Below, piece after piece: positions 1 through 12,707 of a stretch of DNA of 64,000 bases. The notes below the pieces were generated by a model. That model had not been told where the DNA came from and searched no databases. It was given only the letters and a program-made list of their open reading frames with translations. The translations under genes were made by a program, and so were the position numbers. The first letter of the stretch is position 1, and every line of letters begins with the position of its first letter. This DNA is from Linum tenue (Eukaryota; Streptophyta; Magnoliopsida; Malpighiales; Linaceae): NCBI GenBank assembly GCA_946122785.1, contig CAMGYJ010000005.1, forward strand, positions 86,298,547-86,362,546, read 5' to 3'.

Positions 1-150
1 GCACATGTATTTTGTCTAGAAATAATCATTATTTTTTACTAACATATTTTCTATTTATCATATAAATATAATATTTTCATGAAATTTTGTTGTTTTAATT
101 AATTTTCTTCATTCTCGTGAAGTATTGTCGTACTTTTCCTCTTACTTAAT

Positions 151-371
151 GTGAGAATACGTATGAATGTTAACATATTGGTTGGAGTTATGAAGAGAAA
201 TTATTACCCATGGATAACCGTGGATATCCGAAACCCGAACGGGTATGGGCATGGTTTTGATTTTCTACCCGTTTCACATGTGGGTATGGGCATGGGTAAA
301 ACCCGAACTACTTTGGGTAGGGTAACGGATATGCACTATCCGTCCCCGACCCGACCCATTGCCATCCCTAC
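151..371. repeat. hAT-like transposon terminal fragment
   Basis: The stretch is dense in CCCGAAC, GGGTATGGGCATGG and CCCGACCC words and stops at CCATTGCCATCCCTA. Read on the other strand, that edge is TAGGGATGGCAATGGG, the usual look of a plant hAT terminus with CGGGT/ACCCG subterminal motifs. No matching left end is visible, so only one end is present or the mate lies outside the window. The short ORF across it is word repetition rather than a gene. Confidence 0.45.
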
Positions 372-436
372 TTCTGAGCCGATCATACGCATTCCATTAA
401 GGCACTAAAGTCGTCATCAACATCATCTTGGTATGG

Positions 437-601
437 TCATGCTCTCTTCCGAGCCGGCCGTGGCGACGGCAGGGACGTTGTTGTCGACGTCGACGGAGAG
501 GAGGAGAAGGAGAGCTCCCGGAGCCACTTGGAGGCGTAGTGAGCGACGATGGATCCGATGAGGTCGGGGCGGACGCCTTTGGACTTGATGCCGGAGATAG
601 T
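437..601 (-). pseudogene. Captured NPH3-family (BTB/NPH3) exon fragment
   Basis: The minus-strand reading contains GIKSKGVRPDLIGS followed by AHYASKWL. This is the conserved block after the BTB domain in plant NPH3/RPT2-like proteins, which act as substrate adaptors in phototropin signalling. The homology starts exactly after a CAG acceptor at 602-604, so an intron-exon border is preserved and the piece starts mid-protein. After about 20 residues the reading becomes low-complexity Ser/Pro/Thr. No BTB domain, remaining NPH3 domain or plausible start codon is nearby; the in-frame ATG at 664 lies in the intron-like part. The fragment is therefore not a functional gene. A MULE-like end lies about 160 bp to the right, which suggests transposon capture. 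Confidence 0.6.
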
Positions 602-759
602 CTGGTGATTGAACGATGGAGTGGATGGTGAGGGTGAGGATGATGAGCATTTGGATTTGCCCATTTTTATAATTTATTAAATTTTATTAAATTATTAATA
701 TGATAAATTATATAGAAAAAATAAGTGCAATGATGAGGTGGAAAGAAAATTTTATTTTT

Positions 760-974
760 TTTATATTTTTTTTAATTTCCACATCATCTAGTTAACGGTC
801 CAACTTTATAGTTGACTGCCACGTAGGACAAACTTAACGAAGTGTAACGGTCGGTGACCAACCGTGAAACGATTCGTAAAGTTAGTGGCGAATAAGAAAG
901 AAAAGTAATTCGGGTGGCAAACATGAAAGATTTGTATAATTTGAGTGACCAAACGTGTAATTTTAGCCGTTATT
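760..974. repeat. MULE-like terminal region
   Basis: The segment has the word pattern of plant Mutator-like termini: a TAACGG block, a CACGTAGG-type block, then GTGACCAAAC motifs and a closing TTTTAGCC. The complete MULE at 28.3-30.0 kb has the same layout, ending in TATTAGCCC with TAACGG and GTTGACCAAACG blocks inside. Only one end was found here, so the element is incomplete or its other end has decayed. It may have carried the adjacent NPH3 exon. Confidence 0.4.
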
Positions 975-2272
975 ATTATATATATTAACTATACTCCTTC
1001 TCCTCTCCATTGCTGGTATCGTTCCACGTAAATAATACAACAAAGTTTTAGGTTAAACAATAATTTCTCAAAATGATGATTTTATTGTTGATAATGGATG
1101 GACAGGAGGACAGGCATATTGTTGTTACTCTTCTCTCTCTCTCTCTCTCTGCCAACTGGATCGGTTGCAGACCAATTCCTTTACTGAAAGGATCTTTTTT
1201 GTCTCCACTCTGGGCTTTGGACCGTCTCTGCTTGTGGGATGATGATTTGCTTCCCATGGCATTGTGCAATCCGATGGTGCCACATAGATTTGAAATTGTT
1301 GTTATTATCAATCATTATAATAAGGAAAACCTTGGATGCAATCACGAGCCAATTGAATTGAGTATTGATGAGACAAAATGGTTTTAAACTTCCGGTCGGG
1401 TGGTTAATTAACGAATAACTCAACCTTTTTCTTCATTGATTTTTTTACTTTATTTTTGGGAAAAGAAAATGCCTTGCGCACTACCATGTCGTTCAGCCAG
1501 CGCTGGAATTAGTTAAGAGACAGGTGAAAGGCAACAAAACAAAGTGGCCTCCCTCCAAATCCTATGCTTTTTCCAATTTATTGGAATTGCATAGGCACAA
1601 GAATTTTTTACTCTCAATATTCCTAAGGATAAACCCATCCCTCCCTCCCTCTACATTGGAAGTTTCAGTTCCACCCAAGTAGAATATGAAGGGGCAATCT
1701 GAAGTGGGTACAACAAATTGTTAATGGGCATGGGATGGGTTAAACCGACTTGCTATTTTAAAACGTGGTTAAAAATCAAACAACCATGCGAGTATAGAAA
1801 ACTAGAGATGAGCTTAACCACAATTGATGCCTGATCCAGGCATTGTGTGATTAAACGGAATGCATGGGATTGGGAGGGAGACCTAAACTAAACTAGTATT
1901 CAGTAACAACCCCTAAGTTCAATTCTATCTTAAACTAGACTAGGATAGGATAGGATAGTGGGAAAAAGATAAATAAAATGATGGGAAACCCTAGTGGCAT
2001 ATATAATATAATATGGCGCAGAAAACAAAACAGCTCACCTCAACTCCTCAAGCCCCCGTCTTGTCTTGTACTTGTTCCCAAGGGGGCTGGCTGGCTGAGC
2101 CGCACTAACCACATCCACCCTGTCGTTAGGCCACAACATTGAGTCACTTCCAATGCCACAAACCTTCCCACTCTGCTTCCCTTCCTCCCCTGGACCAATT
2201 CATAAAAAGAACAAGTACAACTCTTTCTTTTTCCATTTTCGTGCCGGCACAAGGAAGGAGACCAACGCCTTG
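975..2272. other. Intergenic DNA upstream of the NAC gene
   Basis: No supportable gene was seen. The stretch holds a (CT)n microsatellite near 1130-1150, CCCT-rich pyrimidine tracts near 1640 and a short TAGGA tandem run near 1945. It presumably contains the distal NAC promoter. The ORFs of about 100 codons here have no recognisable domain and overlap the microsatellite. Confidence 0.5.
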
Positions 2273-2280
2273 TATAAATA
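2273..2280 (+). promoter_or_regulatory. Putative TATA box of the NAC gene
   Basis: The sequence TATAAATA lies about 110 bp before the NAC start codon. A start site about 30 bp downstream would give a short pyrimidine-rich leader. It is the only good TATA match in the proximal upstream region. Confidence 0.55.
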
Positions 2281-2390
2281 TTATACACCTTCACTCCAAC
2301 ACAACTCCCTCCAAAGTCCAAACCCTTCCTTCCACCATTTTCTAAACCTCAACAGAAACACCCTGTTTCTATTCTAACCTCCCTCCCATA

Positions 2391-3731
2391 ATGGAAACCA
2401 AATCCGGGTCAGACATCCATCTACCCCCGGGCTTTCGATTCTACCCAACCGATGAAGAACTCATAGTTCAGTACTTGAACAACAGAATTCGATCAGCTCC
2501 TCTACCAGCTTCCATTGTTGCCGAGATCGACCTCTACAAGTACGACCCATGGGACCTACCAAGTACGTATTGCTATTATTATTACTCCCTCCCTCCCTCC
2601 TTACTGCTATGAAAGGAATGCCAATTCCCCACTTCTCCATTTCCTTTTCTGCTTCCTACTTCCTAACTTTCCGTGTATGCAACAATCAGGCAAGGCGCTC
2701 TTTGGAGAGGACGAATGGTACTTCTTCACACCCAGGGACAGGAAGTACCCAAACGGAGCCCGCCCCAACAGGGCAGCAGCTTCAGGCTATTGGAAGGCAA
2801 CCGGGACAGACAAGCCCATTCTTACCTCAACTGCAATGTCAAGCGTCGGTGTCAAGAAGGCTCTTGTCTTCTACAAAGGCCGCCCTCCTAAGGGAATTAA
2901 GACTGACTGGATCATGTATGAATATAGGCTGCCTGATACTGTGGTCTCCACTGCCAGGCAAAAAGGGTCCATGAGGGTAAGTAACAATAAATACACCCTT
3001 CATTTTAATCTCTTTTCCCTATTCATATTCTCTCAAAACTCACAACTCCTTCCCCTCTTTTTACCACCCCCTCCCCCTCATCCTTGCAGTTAGACGACTG
3101 GGTCCTATGCCGGGTTAGGCAAAAGTGTAGTAGCCCTAGGAGCCTTTGGGAAGATCCAAGTGCTCCTCTTAAAGAACTAGCAGGGACTTTCCCAAAACAA
3201 AATGAGCTGCTGCAAATGACTGCAAATCTATGCAAGACAATGAATAGCACGACTCCTAGCATCGAAATTGTCAACAATAATCACGTGGGCAAGCCAGGGA
3301 ATACAAACAACCTTAATAATGATGACATTGTGAAGAACTACTTCACGAACCCTAATGACGACGCGGTGAAGAATTACCTCTACAAGGAGTGCCCAATGCT
3401 GCCTTACATATTTGCATCTCAAGATTTTTCCTCCTGCACCACTAAACAACCAGCATCCAGCATAAACTTTCAAGGCAGTGAGAAGTCAAGCATTTCAGGT
3501 TATGAGGAAGATTCTTCGGATGATAAGAACCTGCAATTCTCATCAGTTACTTCGCTAGATAACTTCTTTAACCCACTGAAGCGCAAAGATGTTGGAAGAG
3601 AACATCAGCAGCAGGATTCTAGTTTTTACCTAGGCAAGAAGCCTAAAAATGGAGATTTCGACGAAGATACGATGATATCTATATGTGAGGATACCTTCGA
3701 TATCAACTTTTGTGGAGACGATCAGTTTTAG
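2391..3731 (+). CDS. NAC domain transcription factor (3 exons)
   Basis: Exons are 2391-2562, 2690-2976 and 3090-3731, joined by GT-AG introns of 127 and 113 bp; the spliced product is 366 residues. All five NAC subdomains are present in order: A ([19 protein letters not shown]), B ([12 protein letters not shown]), C ([27 protein letters not shown]), D ([20 protein letters not shown]) and E (DDWVLCRV). Together they fill residues 10 to about 160 and should form the DNA-binding and dimerisation fold. The C-terminal 200 residues are Asn/Ser/Asp-rich and end in an acidic segment, as expected of a NAC activation region. Intron positions match the usual NAC pattern. The start is the first ATG after the TATA box and gives the canonical N terminus. 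Subdomains C and D resemble the NAP/ATAF-type groups, but the orthologue cannot be fixed without a tree. No transmembrane segment is seen. The gene converges on the SYP71-type gene. Confidence 0.95.
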
Positions 3732-4885
3732 AACACTAATGATGGTGCTCTACAGCAAACCCATTAGGCAGAATATGAATAGCTTCGTAACTTTAAGTTT
3801 CAGAGCAACCAACTAGACACCAGAGAAGGACCCACCATGATAAAAGGTACATAATTTGTAGTAATCAGGTTTCATCGAGTACAAAAGGAAAACTCTTTTA
3901 TGTTGAGAGTTGTTCCAGAAGATCATTAGCAACTACTACGCAGAAAAGTCAGGTCCTAGAATTTCTACAAATTTTGTAACAGTAGAATTTTCTGGGAGGA
4001 GCAACCATATCTCTAATACTTTTACAGCCCACACAGATATGGTAAATATCCAAAAGGCAAATAAAATATGCGGTTGATCTTATCAGGCAATAATATACAG
4101 CGCATTTCCTAGGATCAATTTGAACAGTAATCCTTACAGACCTCATCAGTCAGAAGGAATGAATTCATCACAACGTCAACATGAGTGGCCTCAGCTGGAG
4201 AAGGGTCTAAATATAACCGAGACATATGAAGAATCACTAGAATCGTTTCAAAAGAAAATGTTATATACTTTATGCCATGTACTCCAGTTATACTTTTTGT
4301 ACAGATTGCTTGGCATGAGATTACACTCACTGGTTTACTACAAAGTCAGAAATATTGTACCTCTAGATGCAGGAATCCTCAACCCAGTGATCTAATAAGG
4401 AAATCATATTCAACTTAGTGACCCTCAACTGCCACCGAGACATATAATAAGATATGTCTCTTCTAGAACTCGCGCTTTTCTGCTTCTGCTTCTAGACCAT
4501 TTCACTTAAACTAGACGTAAGTTAGAGATAATATGGGAAAATTAGATCACAAAATAATTTACTGCTCGACAAACAGGAAAGAAGATAACTGAATACATAT
4601 ATGACTGACTTCTGAGATCTTTACACAAGAAAGGTACATTCAAGTTGGCGCCAGAAAACTCATAAACAGGATTGACAAGCCAAACACGGAAGGCAAGCAA
4701 GCGGAGTCATTGAGGTACATTACAGTGCAAAGGAAAGCCAAACATATCACAACGTGAGATAAGTCCATCAACAGTACCCCTTTGTTTCATTTCTTCAGTA
4801 CACTGCAAAAATCCATGCTTTCATACTTTAGGCAACTTGTGGACATCTAAACTAATATAAGCTTGTTGATCAGGTAGGCAGCAAC
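3732..4885. other. Convergent intergenic region and 3' UTRs
   Basis: This AT-rich DNA lies between the NAC stop and the SYP71-type stop and must hold both 3' UTRs and terminators. No domain-bearing ORF, RNA gene or transposon end was recognised. Confidence 0.6.
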
Positions 4886-6966
4886 TTACTTGTACAAATA
4901 AGCAGCGATGCCCAAGATTATGATCAACAAAACAATATCGATGCAGAAATTCCTGCTGGATCTCAACTGTAGATCAAAGATCTTTTCAGTTAAAGCAAGG
5001 AAGCTAGAACAGGTAGCAGCAGATTGAAAATCTTTAACAAACATATAAATCATACCTGAGTAACAGTGTGCTTAAGTCTAATATTGGTGTTCTTAAGGTC
5101 AGAAGCTGCCTTGTCCACCTGAAAGAACCAGAGGACAGAACCTCAAAATTCAACAGCATGTCTGCAAGTCTCAATTTTAATGTTATGAAATCAGAATTCT
5201 ACTTACCTTGGAATCGATTTCATCAGCCAGAGGAACTTGCCTGTCCAGTTCCTATCAGGATCACATAAGATCAATTAAACCTGGGCCTTAATATATACAC
5301 AAGTGAGCAAAATGACTAAAATGGTGCGTCTGTGTCTCGCTTAACAAACACTTGCATGCATCACTATCCATTTTATGTCGATAGGAAAGTGAAGAGAAGA
5401 AAAGAAAACAAGAGAGTAGGGAAAAACTACTACCTCATTCATGTCATGAGCCATGTTTTTCAAAGTATCCAAACCTTCTGAAATCATCTCCAGACCTTGA
5501 TCCTGTTTTAAATTTATTGGTCACAATACTAAGATATATGAAGATTTTATGAAGAGAGGAACCTCAGAATTTCACTGCACCATGTATATTTTCACTTACC
5601 TGCCTCCTCTTACGTGTTTCATGCTCCTGCCTAAACTGATTTGACTGCTCAGATTCTTGAAAGTATTCATCATCAAACCGACCATCTACAAACAACATTA
5701 AAGTGTAAGGAAAATGCACCTCAATCATCCAGTGAGCTGTGCCTCATTGGTAAACTCCCATTTACAGGCAGGGGGTGCGGGGCAAAAAAGAGGAATCACG
5801 CGACAATAGTAGATAATAAGATGAACAAGATGCTTAAATTACCTGAATCAAATTTGATTTCTGTGTGGGAAGCTGAGGGCCCCCAACCTCCAGGTTGTTT
5901 TGCTGCAGCTGCAGAACCGTCTGGAATAGCTTGGATTCTATCTGGCAATGCAAGCACCAAGTCATTGCGGGCTGCAAAGTCTTCTGTCGAAAGGCCTTTT
6001 ACCTGTCAATAGATGGCACATAAGACAAGAAGAAAGGGAATAAGAACATTTCTACTTGAGATTCGCTGGCAAAACCAATAGATCCCCTTTGTTACACACG
6101 AACAGAAACGGAAGGGGAAAAAACCTAGGGACTCGCACTTATATCTTCCGGAGGCCTCACAAACAAAAATAAAATGGTGGCCGCAAGGGCAAATTTGATA
6201 ACTGGACCGAAATTTTGCTACAGATGTCAAACTCTCCACCAACAAAACCCGATAGAACAGGAGTTCCTGATTTACAATCCAGCATTGCCAAGACGATGCT
6301 TCATTCAGCGGAAGAAAAAGGCAAGAGAACAACTTTCAGCTATTCATATGGATTTCTCGATTCAAACAGCGGGAAGCCGACAACTTAGATATAAACCATT
6401 GTAATTGCATACCTTCTTTATTGCAAGCCTCTGCAACTTTGGAACCTCCTCGAGCAATTTCGCCTTGGTCCGACGGAGCTCGGCATTGAGAGCTACAGTG
6501 GACGCCTTGCTTTTCTCCTTGGAAGCAAGCTCCGCTTTCTGAAATGAAAAACTAGCAAAATGAAGGCCAATTCAAATAGAACTTTACGATCCGCTATCCC
6601 TCAACAAGTAGAGATACAACAACCTCCACACTTAGTAATTGAATCTAATTTTAGCTAGAACTGAAAAGAGCAGAAACTGTTTCAACTCAACTCGACAAAT
6701 TCGAAGATCCCTACGCCTCAACTCCAACTAGCAAGGAAAACTTGAATTGATCACCGGAAAGAAAAAAGGCGGCGGAGCACGAAAGGAAGAAAAACGAAAG
6801 TCACCTCAAGAGCGGCTTCGATTTCGGCGTCAACGGCGGCGTAACCGCGAGCGAACGCGTCGTCCCCGGAGCCGGAGACATTGAGATTCTTCTGCTTCTC
6901 GACGTCGTATTTGTCGTACTTGTTGCAGATCGCATCGACTCGCGTTAGGATGTCGATCACGCTCAT
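4886..6966 (-). CDS. SYP71: Qc-SNARE syntaxin of the plant SYP7 family
   Basis: Eight exons can be placed with consensus splice sites: 6966-6805, 6538-6413, 6002-5843, 5685-5600, 5502-5434, 5251-5207, 5118-5056 and 4966-4886. They sum to 792 nt, or 263 residues, close to the usual SYP71 length of about 266. The N terminus (MSVIDILTRVDAICNKYDKY) is the family signature. A DDEYFQES-like segment follows, then the SNARE motif from about residue 175 (EGLDTLKNMAHDMNEEL, zero-layer Gln in DRQVPL) to HTVTQLRSSRNF. A single C-terminal membrane anchor (IDIVLLIIILGIAAYLY) ends two residues before the stop. SYP71 proteins sit on the ER and plasma membrane and act in membrane fusion, including cell-plate formation. 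The longer reading frame extends upstream of this Met, but homology starts here. The gene appears intact; choosing SYP71 over SYP72 or SYP73 is a family-level inference. Confidence 0.93.
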
Positions 6967-7593
6967 TTCGCCGGTCTCTGTATTGCACCGTGGTAACCCA
7001 CCCGTACTACGTCGGCTCAATCTAGCTCTAGGGTCTGGAAGAAGAAAGGATTTTGGCTTGCGCGGAAAAGGTGCTTCGACTTCGCAGTTTGTGTTTTGCT
7101 AGCGCAGCAAAAAGCAATGCGTTATGATTCATACACCGCGCGGTGGGCTGTGCAACTACTGCCAGCCTGTATATACGGCCTATTATAATTTTGTTTCAAC
7201 TTTTGGGAATCTTTGTTTGTGGTTTTATAAAATACTGGTTTTTTTCCCCCTTTCGCAGCGATGAAAAAGAAATTATATTTAAAATTTTATTCATTGATTT
7301 GAGAATTTAGTTGAAAATCAAATCATTTGGGTAAGATATTTACTTAACATTTATGTGATATATATATATTATGAATGAATTACGTCATAAGATTGTTTAA
7401 CAGATACACAAGAAATATAATTATGTGTTACATAGTGTCTTAGTCATTATAGAAGACTTAGTGTTACATAAATCGTCAGTAACATGTGGTCTAATAATAA
7501 TCTAGTTACGGTAATGTATTTGTATTGCTTGTAAGTGTTATAAAATAGTGTTACATAAATTTTCGGTAACGCGTGGTCTAATAATAAAATCCA
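6967..7593. other. Upstream region of the SYP71-type gene, with AT-rich tandem repeat
   Basis: The first 150 bp should hold the 5' leader and core promoter of the SYP71-type gene. The rest is AT-rich. Two imperfect copies of a block of about 50 bp, beginning AGTGTTACATAAAT at 7460 and 7547 (period 87), end with GTGGTCTAATAATA. The hAT transposon inserted at the right edge of the second copy. Confidence 0.5.
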
Positions 7594-8209
7594 GTTATGA
7601 ATAGGCTTGTCCAATTGGTTTCAGGTTTTCGGGTTAAACCGAACCCGAAACGAAAACACTGGTGCCGGGTTTCAGTTTTTCGGTTCCAAACCGAAGCAAT
7701 AGTTAGCGGTTTCGATTTTGATGTAAACCGAAAACCGATAAAAACCCGAAAGTTGTGATTGGAGTAAACGGTGACGTTTTTTTGGATAAGTGGACCTCTA
7801 GGGTTCGAGTATCTCCTTGCGAATTTGCGACAGAGGAGAATCAATTCTTGCTCGAGGCTTCACCGAAACAGAGCCTCCCTTCTCACCTTCTACCAGTTCA
7901 ACTTCTCACCGCCATCAACGTCCTCGCTGCCAACGGCCTCGAGGGGATCTCCGACATCGCCTTCGCCGTCCTCTCCCTCGCCTACATTTTCGTCATCTCC
8001 CGATTCGCCTTCCCTCCGCCCCCCAGCAATGCAGCAATCCATCTGGGTTCGAGGCTTCAATTAGGTTTCTGTAGCCGCCATTTGGGTTCGAGACCTTGAA
8101 ATTGTCGATTTGCCCAGCAAGGCAGCTACCCATCTGCGTTTGATTTTCTTCTTCCCAAATTGCTTCCCCCAGTCTTTTCATTGGCAAACCAGAGTCAGAA
8201 CTGAGACCT

Positions 8210-11200
8210 ATGGCATCCCAGTAAGTCATATTCATCTCATATTGTCGTTTTCTAGTGCTTAATGCTTATGTAGATCCTGTTATGGCTTTGGGATTAATCT
8301 CAAGGATGGCTAGAAGAAATGGGTTTGTTTCCTTTAAGAGAAAGTGTCTCCAGATTTGTTGTTAATTTTGTAATTGGATAGATTAATGGATATTGCATAG
8401 GTGGTGGTTGTGAGTTGTGGTAATGCAATCGTTTGTCTTGTTGGTAGTTGTCAAGTTTCACTGTCTTTCCATGATTGGGTTAATATATTTATTATTGGAT
8501 TAGAACTGTTATGTACTTAATCTTTCTACTACATCATGTTCTGCATCCTGTTCTTCTGCTTAATTGATTTGGTTAGTGGGGTGATTTCCTTTTAGTAATA
8601 GCATTGGAATATCCTTTAGTTGATTCGTGCATTTGGTCCAATTTGGGATTCTTGAGTGGATGTTCTGATGTTCAGAGTTATGAACAGTAGAGTAGGTTTA
8701 GTAAGAGATCATTGAAACCAAAGAACAGTAAGTTATAGGGGCAGCTGTTGGTTGAATCCCAGTAAGGAGTTAAGAGAGAGTGTTTGGTTTTATGGGGAAC
8801 TGATTTGTGGAAGGAAACATGAGGGGGGAGGGATGGGGTTTATTTATATTGTGGCCTTGGGGGGTGATGAAGAGAGCTAATAATCTAATGTGAGAGTGAA
8901 GACTTTGAATGAGACTAATTGCTTGCTTGCTTTGATGATGAATGAATGAATGAAACAGGTTGCTTGCTGAGTTGTTATTCCTTTTTCCTATCTCTTTTGA
9001 GGACAGAAGAGAAACATATATAGATTGACAAATTAATTAACTAATTATAGGCTGCAAAGTAAGGTCTTTGTTTTGTTTTGTTTTTTGTAATGGATGATAT
9101 TACAGAAGATTTTACTGTGTTTTTTTTAACTCATGATAACCAACCACAAAAAAATATAGGTATATTTTAACTAGGGAACTTTCAAGAATTACATGCATCA
9201 GAATTCCTGTTTAGTGTTTACACTATTGCACTTTGGCTAATTAATTTATTATATTTGGCAGAGAGAGTGAGGCACCATCGGCTTCTCGTCCTAAACTTGG
9301 AGGGCGCTCTAAGAGTACCGACATTCCTCCTATACCTCCTGCACCATCATCCAATCCTACTCCTGCTCCTACACTGTCTACTGGTACCACCAATGTACCT
9401 CCTGCCCAAACAACAAATGAGGGGACAACTTCAAAAAAAAAAATGACGTTTGGCCACACTTCAAACGTTTTAAGAAGGATGGAGTGGACAAAGCAAGATG
9501 CATTAATTGCAATGGTGTTCTTATTGCTCCCACTAGATATGGGACTTCTACTCTGCGGAATCATAAAGATAGTTGTTTGGAAAAGATAGAAAAGGGTGAG
9601 CTGATAGTCGACCATCTATCATCTTCTGGAGGCCAGGTACACACTCTTGGCACTTGGAAATTCGATCAGATTGATGCTAGGAGAGATTTAGCGGAGATGA
9701 TTATCATAGATGAATTACCATTTAGGTATGTTGAACATGAAGGGTTCAAACGATTTATGGCTTGTGTTTGTCCAATGTTTGTGTTACCTAGCCGTCAAAC
9801 CGTTAGAGAGGATTGTATCAAGGTGTTCTTTGAAAATAGAGAGTTGCTGAAGGACTATTTCAAGACTAAGTGTTTAGGGATGGTCTCGCTCACCACTGAT
9901 ACTTGGACTTCTTTGTCCAATCTCAATTATATGTGCATTACTGCTCATTTCATTGGTAGAGATTGGAAATTGCATAAAAGAATTATTAACTTTGTCCAAG
10001 TTACAAAACATTCTGGAAGTGAAATTGGAAAACAGTTGGCTAGTTGTTTGGTGGAGTGGGGCATTAGGAAGGTGTTTTGTATAACAATGGACAATGCTAG
10101 TGTCAATGATGTGGTTGCTATCCATATGAGGGAACAGTTGAAAGAATGGGGATCAGATATTTTGGATGGCAAGTATCTGCATATGAGGTGTGTGGCTCAC
10201 ATTATTAATTTGGCTGTGAAGGATGGGCTTAAAGAAACTGGTAAATCTTTGGAGCGAGTGAGAGAATCTGTGAAGTGGGTTAAATCTACACCAACTAGGA
10301 GCAGAAAATTCAAAGATTTCATTGAGTTTGAAAAGATAGTGTCGAAGAAATTTGTTTCGTTGGATGTAGCTACAAGGTGGAACTCAACGTATCTGATGTT
10401 GGAATCTGCAAAGCCATTTGAGAAAGCATTTCAGACATTAGCTAGAAATGATAAGAAATTCAAGAAACATCTCAATGAAAAATATATGGAAAGGAAAGCC
10501 TTGGTATCACAACTTCTGATGATTGGTCTATTGTGGGACGGTTGATTGATTACCTGAAGCTCTTCTATGATTTGACTGTTCGAGTTTCTGGGACTTCATA
10601 TGTGACTTCACACATCTTGTTTGATGAGATCTGTGAAATGTATACTATGATATCTGAGTGGGCTAATGGTATAGAATTTGAGGTGTCTTGCATGGCTGGG
10701 AGAATCAAGTCCAAACTTGCCAAGTATTGGTTTGAAGATGAGTTGGAGAATTCCAAGATGAATCGGTTGTATTATATGGCAGTCATATTAGATCCTAGGC
10801 GGAAAGTTGAATATCTTGAACAAGCTTTGAAGAAGGTATATGGTGAGAGTATGGGCAAAGCTTTGGTCGAAGAGGTGAAAGATGAAATGCGTCTTCTATT
10901 TGACCATTACAAGCATAGGCTTGGACTTCATGGTGGTTCTCCCATTGTGATTCAGGAAGATGAGCAAGAACCTAGTGGAAGTGGGGATGGGAAGAAGAAA
11001 AGGAAGATTTGGGGTGATTTCAGGAAAATGAAAAGAGAGGCCATTCTGAAAGGAACTAGAAAAAGTTCCAAATCTGAGTTTGATAGGTACCTTGAGGAGG
11101 AGGAGGAGGATGAAGTGGTTACACGAGCATTGGTGGGTTCAGAAGAGGATGAGTACAAATTTGACATCTTGGGATGGTGGTCGCGAAGTGGGATGAAATA

Positions 11201-11692
11201 TCCTACTATTTCTGAGATGGCTAGGGATATTCTTACTGTTCCTATTTCCACTTTTGCTTCTGAATCGGCATCCAGCATAGGAGGTCGAGTTTTAGATTCA
11301 TTTAGGACCTCCTTATCCCCTGAAGTTGTGGAGGCTTTGATTTGTTGTGAAGATTGGATAAGATCTTCAGACTCCGAGTTGGTGGCTGATGGAGAATGAG
11401 GGTGATGAAGTGGTATTTCAAAATGGTAAGGACTTAATCTTTCTAATTATTCTTATATCTGTTATCTTGATCAAGTCATATTCTAACAAGTTGTTATTGT
11501 TTATGTTATCCAATATTTGCAGCTTTTCAAGCTCGGAGTGCAAGTGCACCTGCAGGACCTAGTGAAAGCTCTCATGCAGGACCTAGTGGAAGCTCTCATG
11601 CTATGTCACAAGTGGAAGAAGACTATTTCGATGACAATTCTGATGAGAATGATGAGACTTATGTGGATGTAGAGCCTGATGAGGAGGAGTGA
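8210..11692 (+). pseudogene. hAT transposase (BED finger, hAT dimerisation), frameshifted
   Basis: The inferred exons are 8210-8220 (MASQ), 9262-11425 and 11523-11692. A Pro-rich linker is followed by a BED zinc finger (DVWPHFKRF, CINC, H and C ligands near 9565-9575). Next come the transposase blocks TDTWTSLSN, ITMDNASVND, LHMRCVAHIINLAV and DVATRWNSTY, then the C-terminal hAT dimerisation block FDILGWWSRSGMKYPT and STFASESASS. The acidic catalytic positions and the RW motif are visible. The reading is broken three times: an 11-A run at 9433-9443 shifts the frame just before the BED finger, a one-base shift lies near 10,490-10,515, and another near 11,370-11,392. The last exon encodes a short repeat (AGPSESSHAGPSGSSHA) and an acidic tail. 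Product activity is unlikely unless the breaks are sequencing errors; the A-run is the most suspect. Confidence 0.85.
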
Positions 11693-12024
11693 TAATGGTA
11701 GTAGTGTTTATCTTGTATGGTGGATGAACTTTGATTTTACATGGATGTTATCATTCGAGAATTGTAAAACTAATGTGTTTAATTACGAGTTGAAGATAAT
11801 CTCATCTATGATTGTCGGTGATTTTATGTTGAACAAAATTATTTATAATTTTGTGCCATACACCAAACATTTTTTTTGCATATGATAGTTGATATACTTT
11901 CAATTTTGGACCTATGGTATTACGAAAACATTTAATTATATGAAAACCCACAAGGCCCAAAAGGTTGTATTACTTAACATAGCAAAATAAGATATGATTA
12001 AGTTACGTACAAAATATGTATAAG

Positions 12025-12388
12025 TGTTTGAACCATCTAGCTCGAGGCAGGAACAATAATGATTTGTTGGTGTGGGGTTGACTCACGATCCGTTCGTCCA
12101 ATCTCGTCGGGAGGGAGAGAACCTGTGAAAGAGTCGGGGATGCCCCCCGGATTAAGCTCCGACGATCAAGTTAGTATAAGTTTCTGGAGAGAGTTGAGAG
12201 AATAAGGTAGAGAGATAAAGTGTAGAGAGATAGTGGAAAGTGGAAAGTGAGGAGAGAGAGAGGAGTCCCCTTCCTTGGTGGGTTTCATACCTTTATATAC
12301 TCGTAGCGGGTTTAGAGCGTCGTACGTTGTCGATTGAACGCGGTATTCCTTAGTCTCTGCGGGGAGCCCCTTAGCAACACCCCCAACA
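12025..12388 (-). repeat. LTR (3' LTR in element orientation)
   Basis: This 364 bp copy begins TGTTTGAACC and ends CCCCCAACA on the plus strand. It appears identical or nearly so to the other LTR, which suggests a recent insertion. Confidence 0.9.
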
Positions 12389-12707
12389 ATTGCCCCCCAA
12401 GCTGGTGGTGAGTTTTAACTCATCACTAGCTTATATTTTATTTTTTTTAAATCTTTGTCGGTAATTTTGGGTGGGGCCTATGTACCCCAGTTGCCCCCCA
12501 GCTGGTGGCGCGTTTTAGTGACGCGGTGCCAGCTTCTTGCGTCTTGCCCCCCATTAGCGCCATTAACGCTTAGGATAGTAAAATATTTTAAAAATTTAAT
12601 AATGATGGAGGGATAGAGTACTTAGCTTTATATTGGCAGTGGCGGCAGGAGTAGTTGAAAGGCGGGCGCTGCGCCGTTGAAACAGAACCTGAGTGGTAGC
12701 CTGCAGG

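Noticed and set aside
1048..1423. ORFs of 80-104 codons upstream of the NAC gene
   Set aside because: They overlap on both strands around a CT microsatellite and show no recognisable motif.
3084..3731. The last NAC exon as a separate gene starting at the ATG of 3084
   Set aside because: The ATG-like start lies in the splice acceptor tract; the exon continues NAC subdomain E from exon 2.
5641..6404. Plus-strand ORFs across the SYP71-type gene
   Set aside because: They are antisense shadows of SYP71 exons 3-4 and introns.
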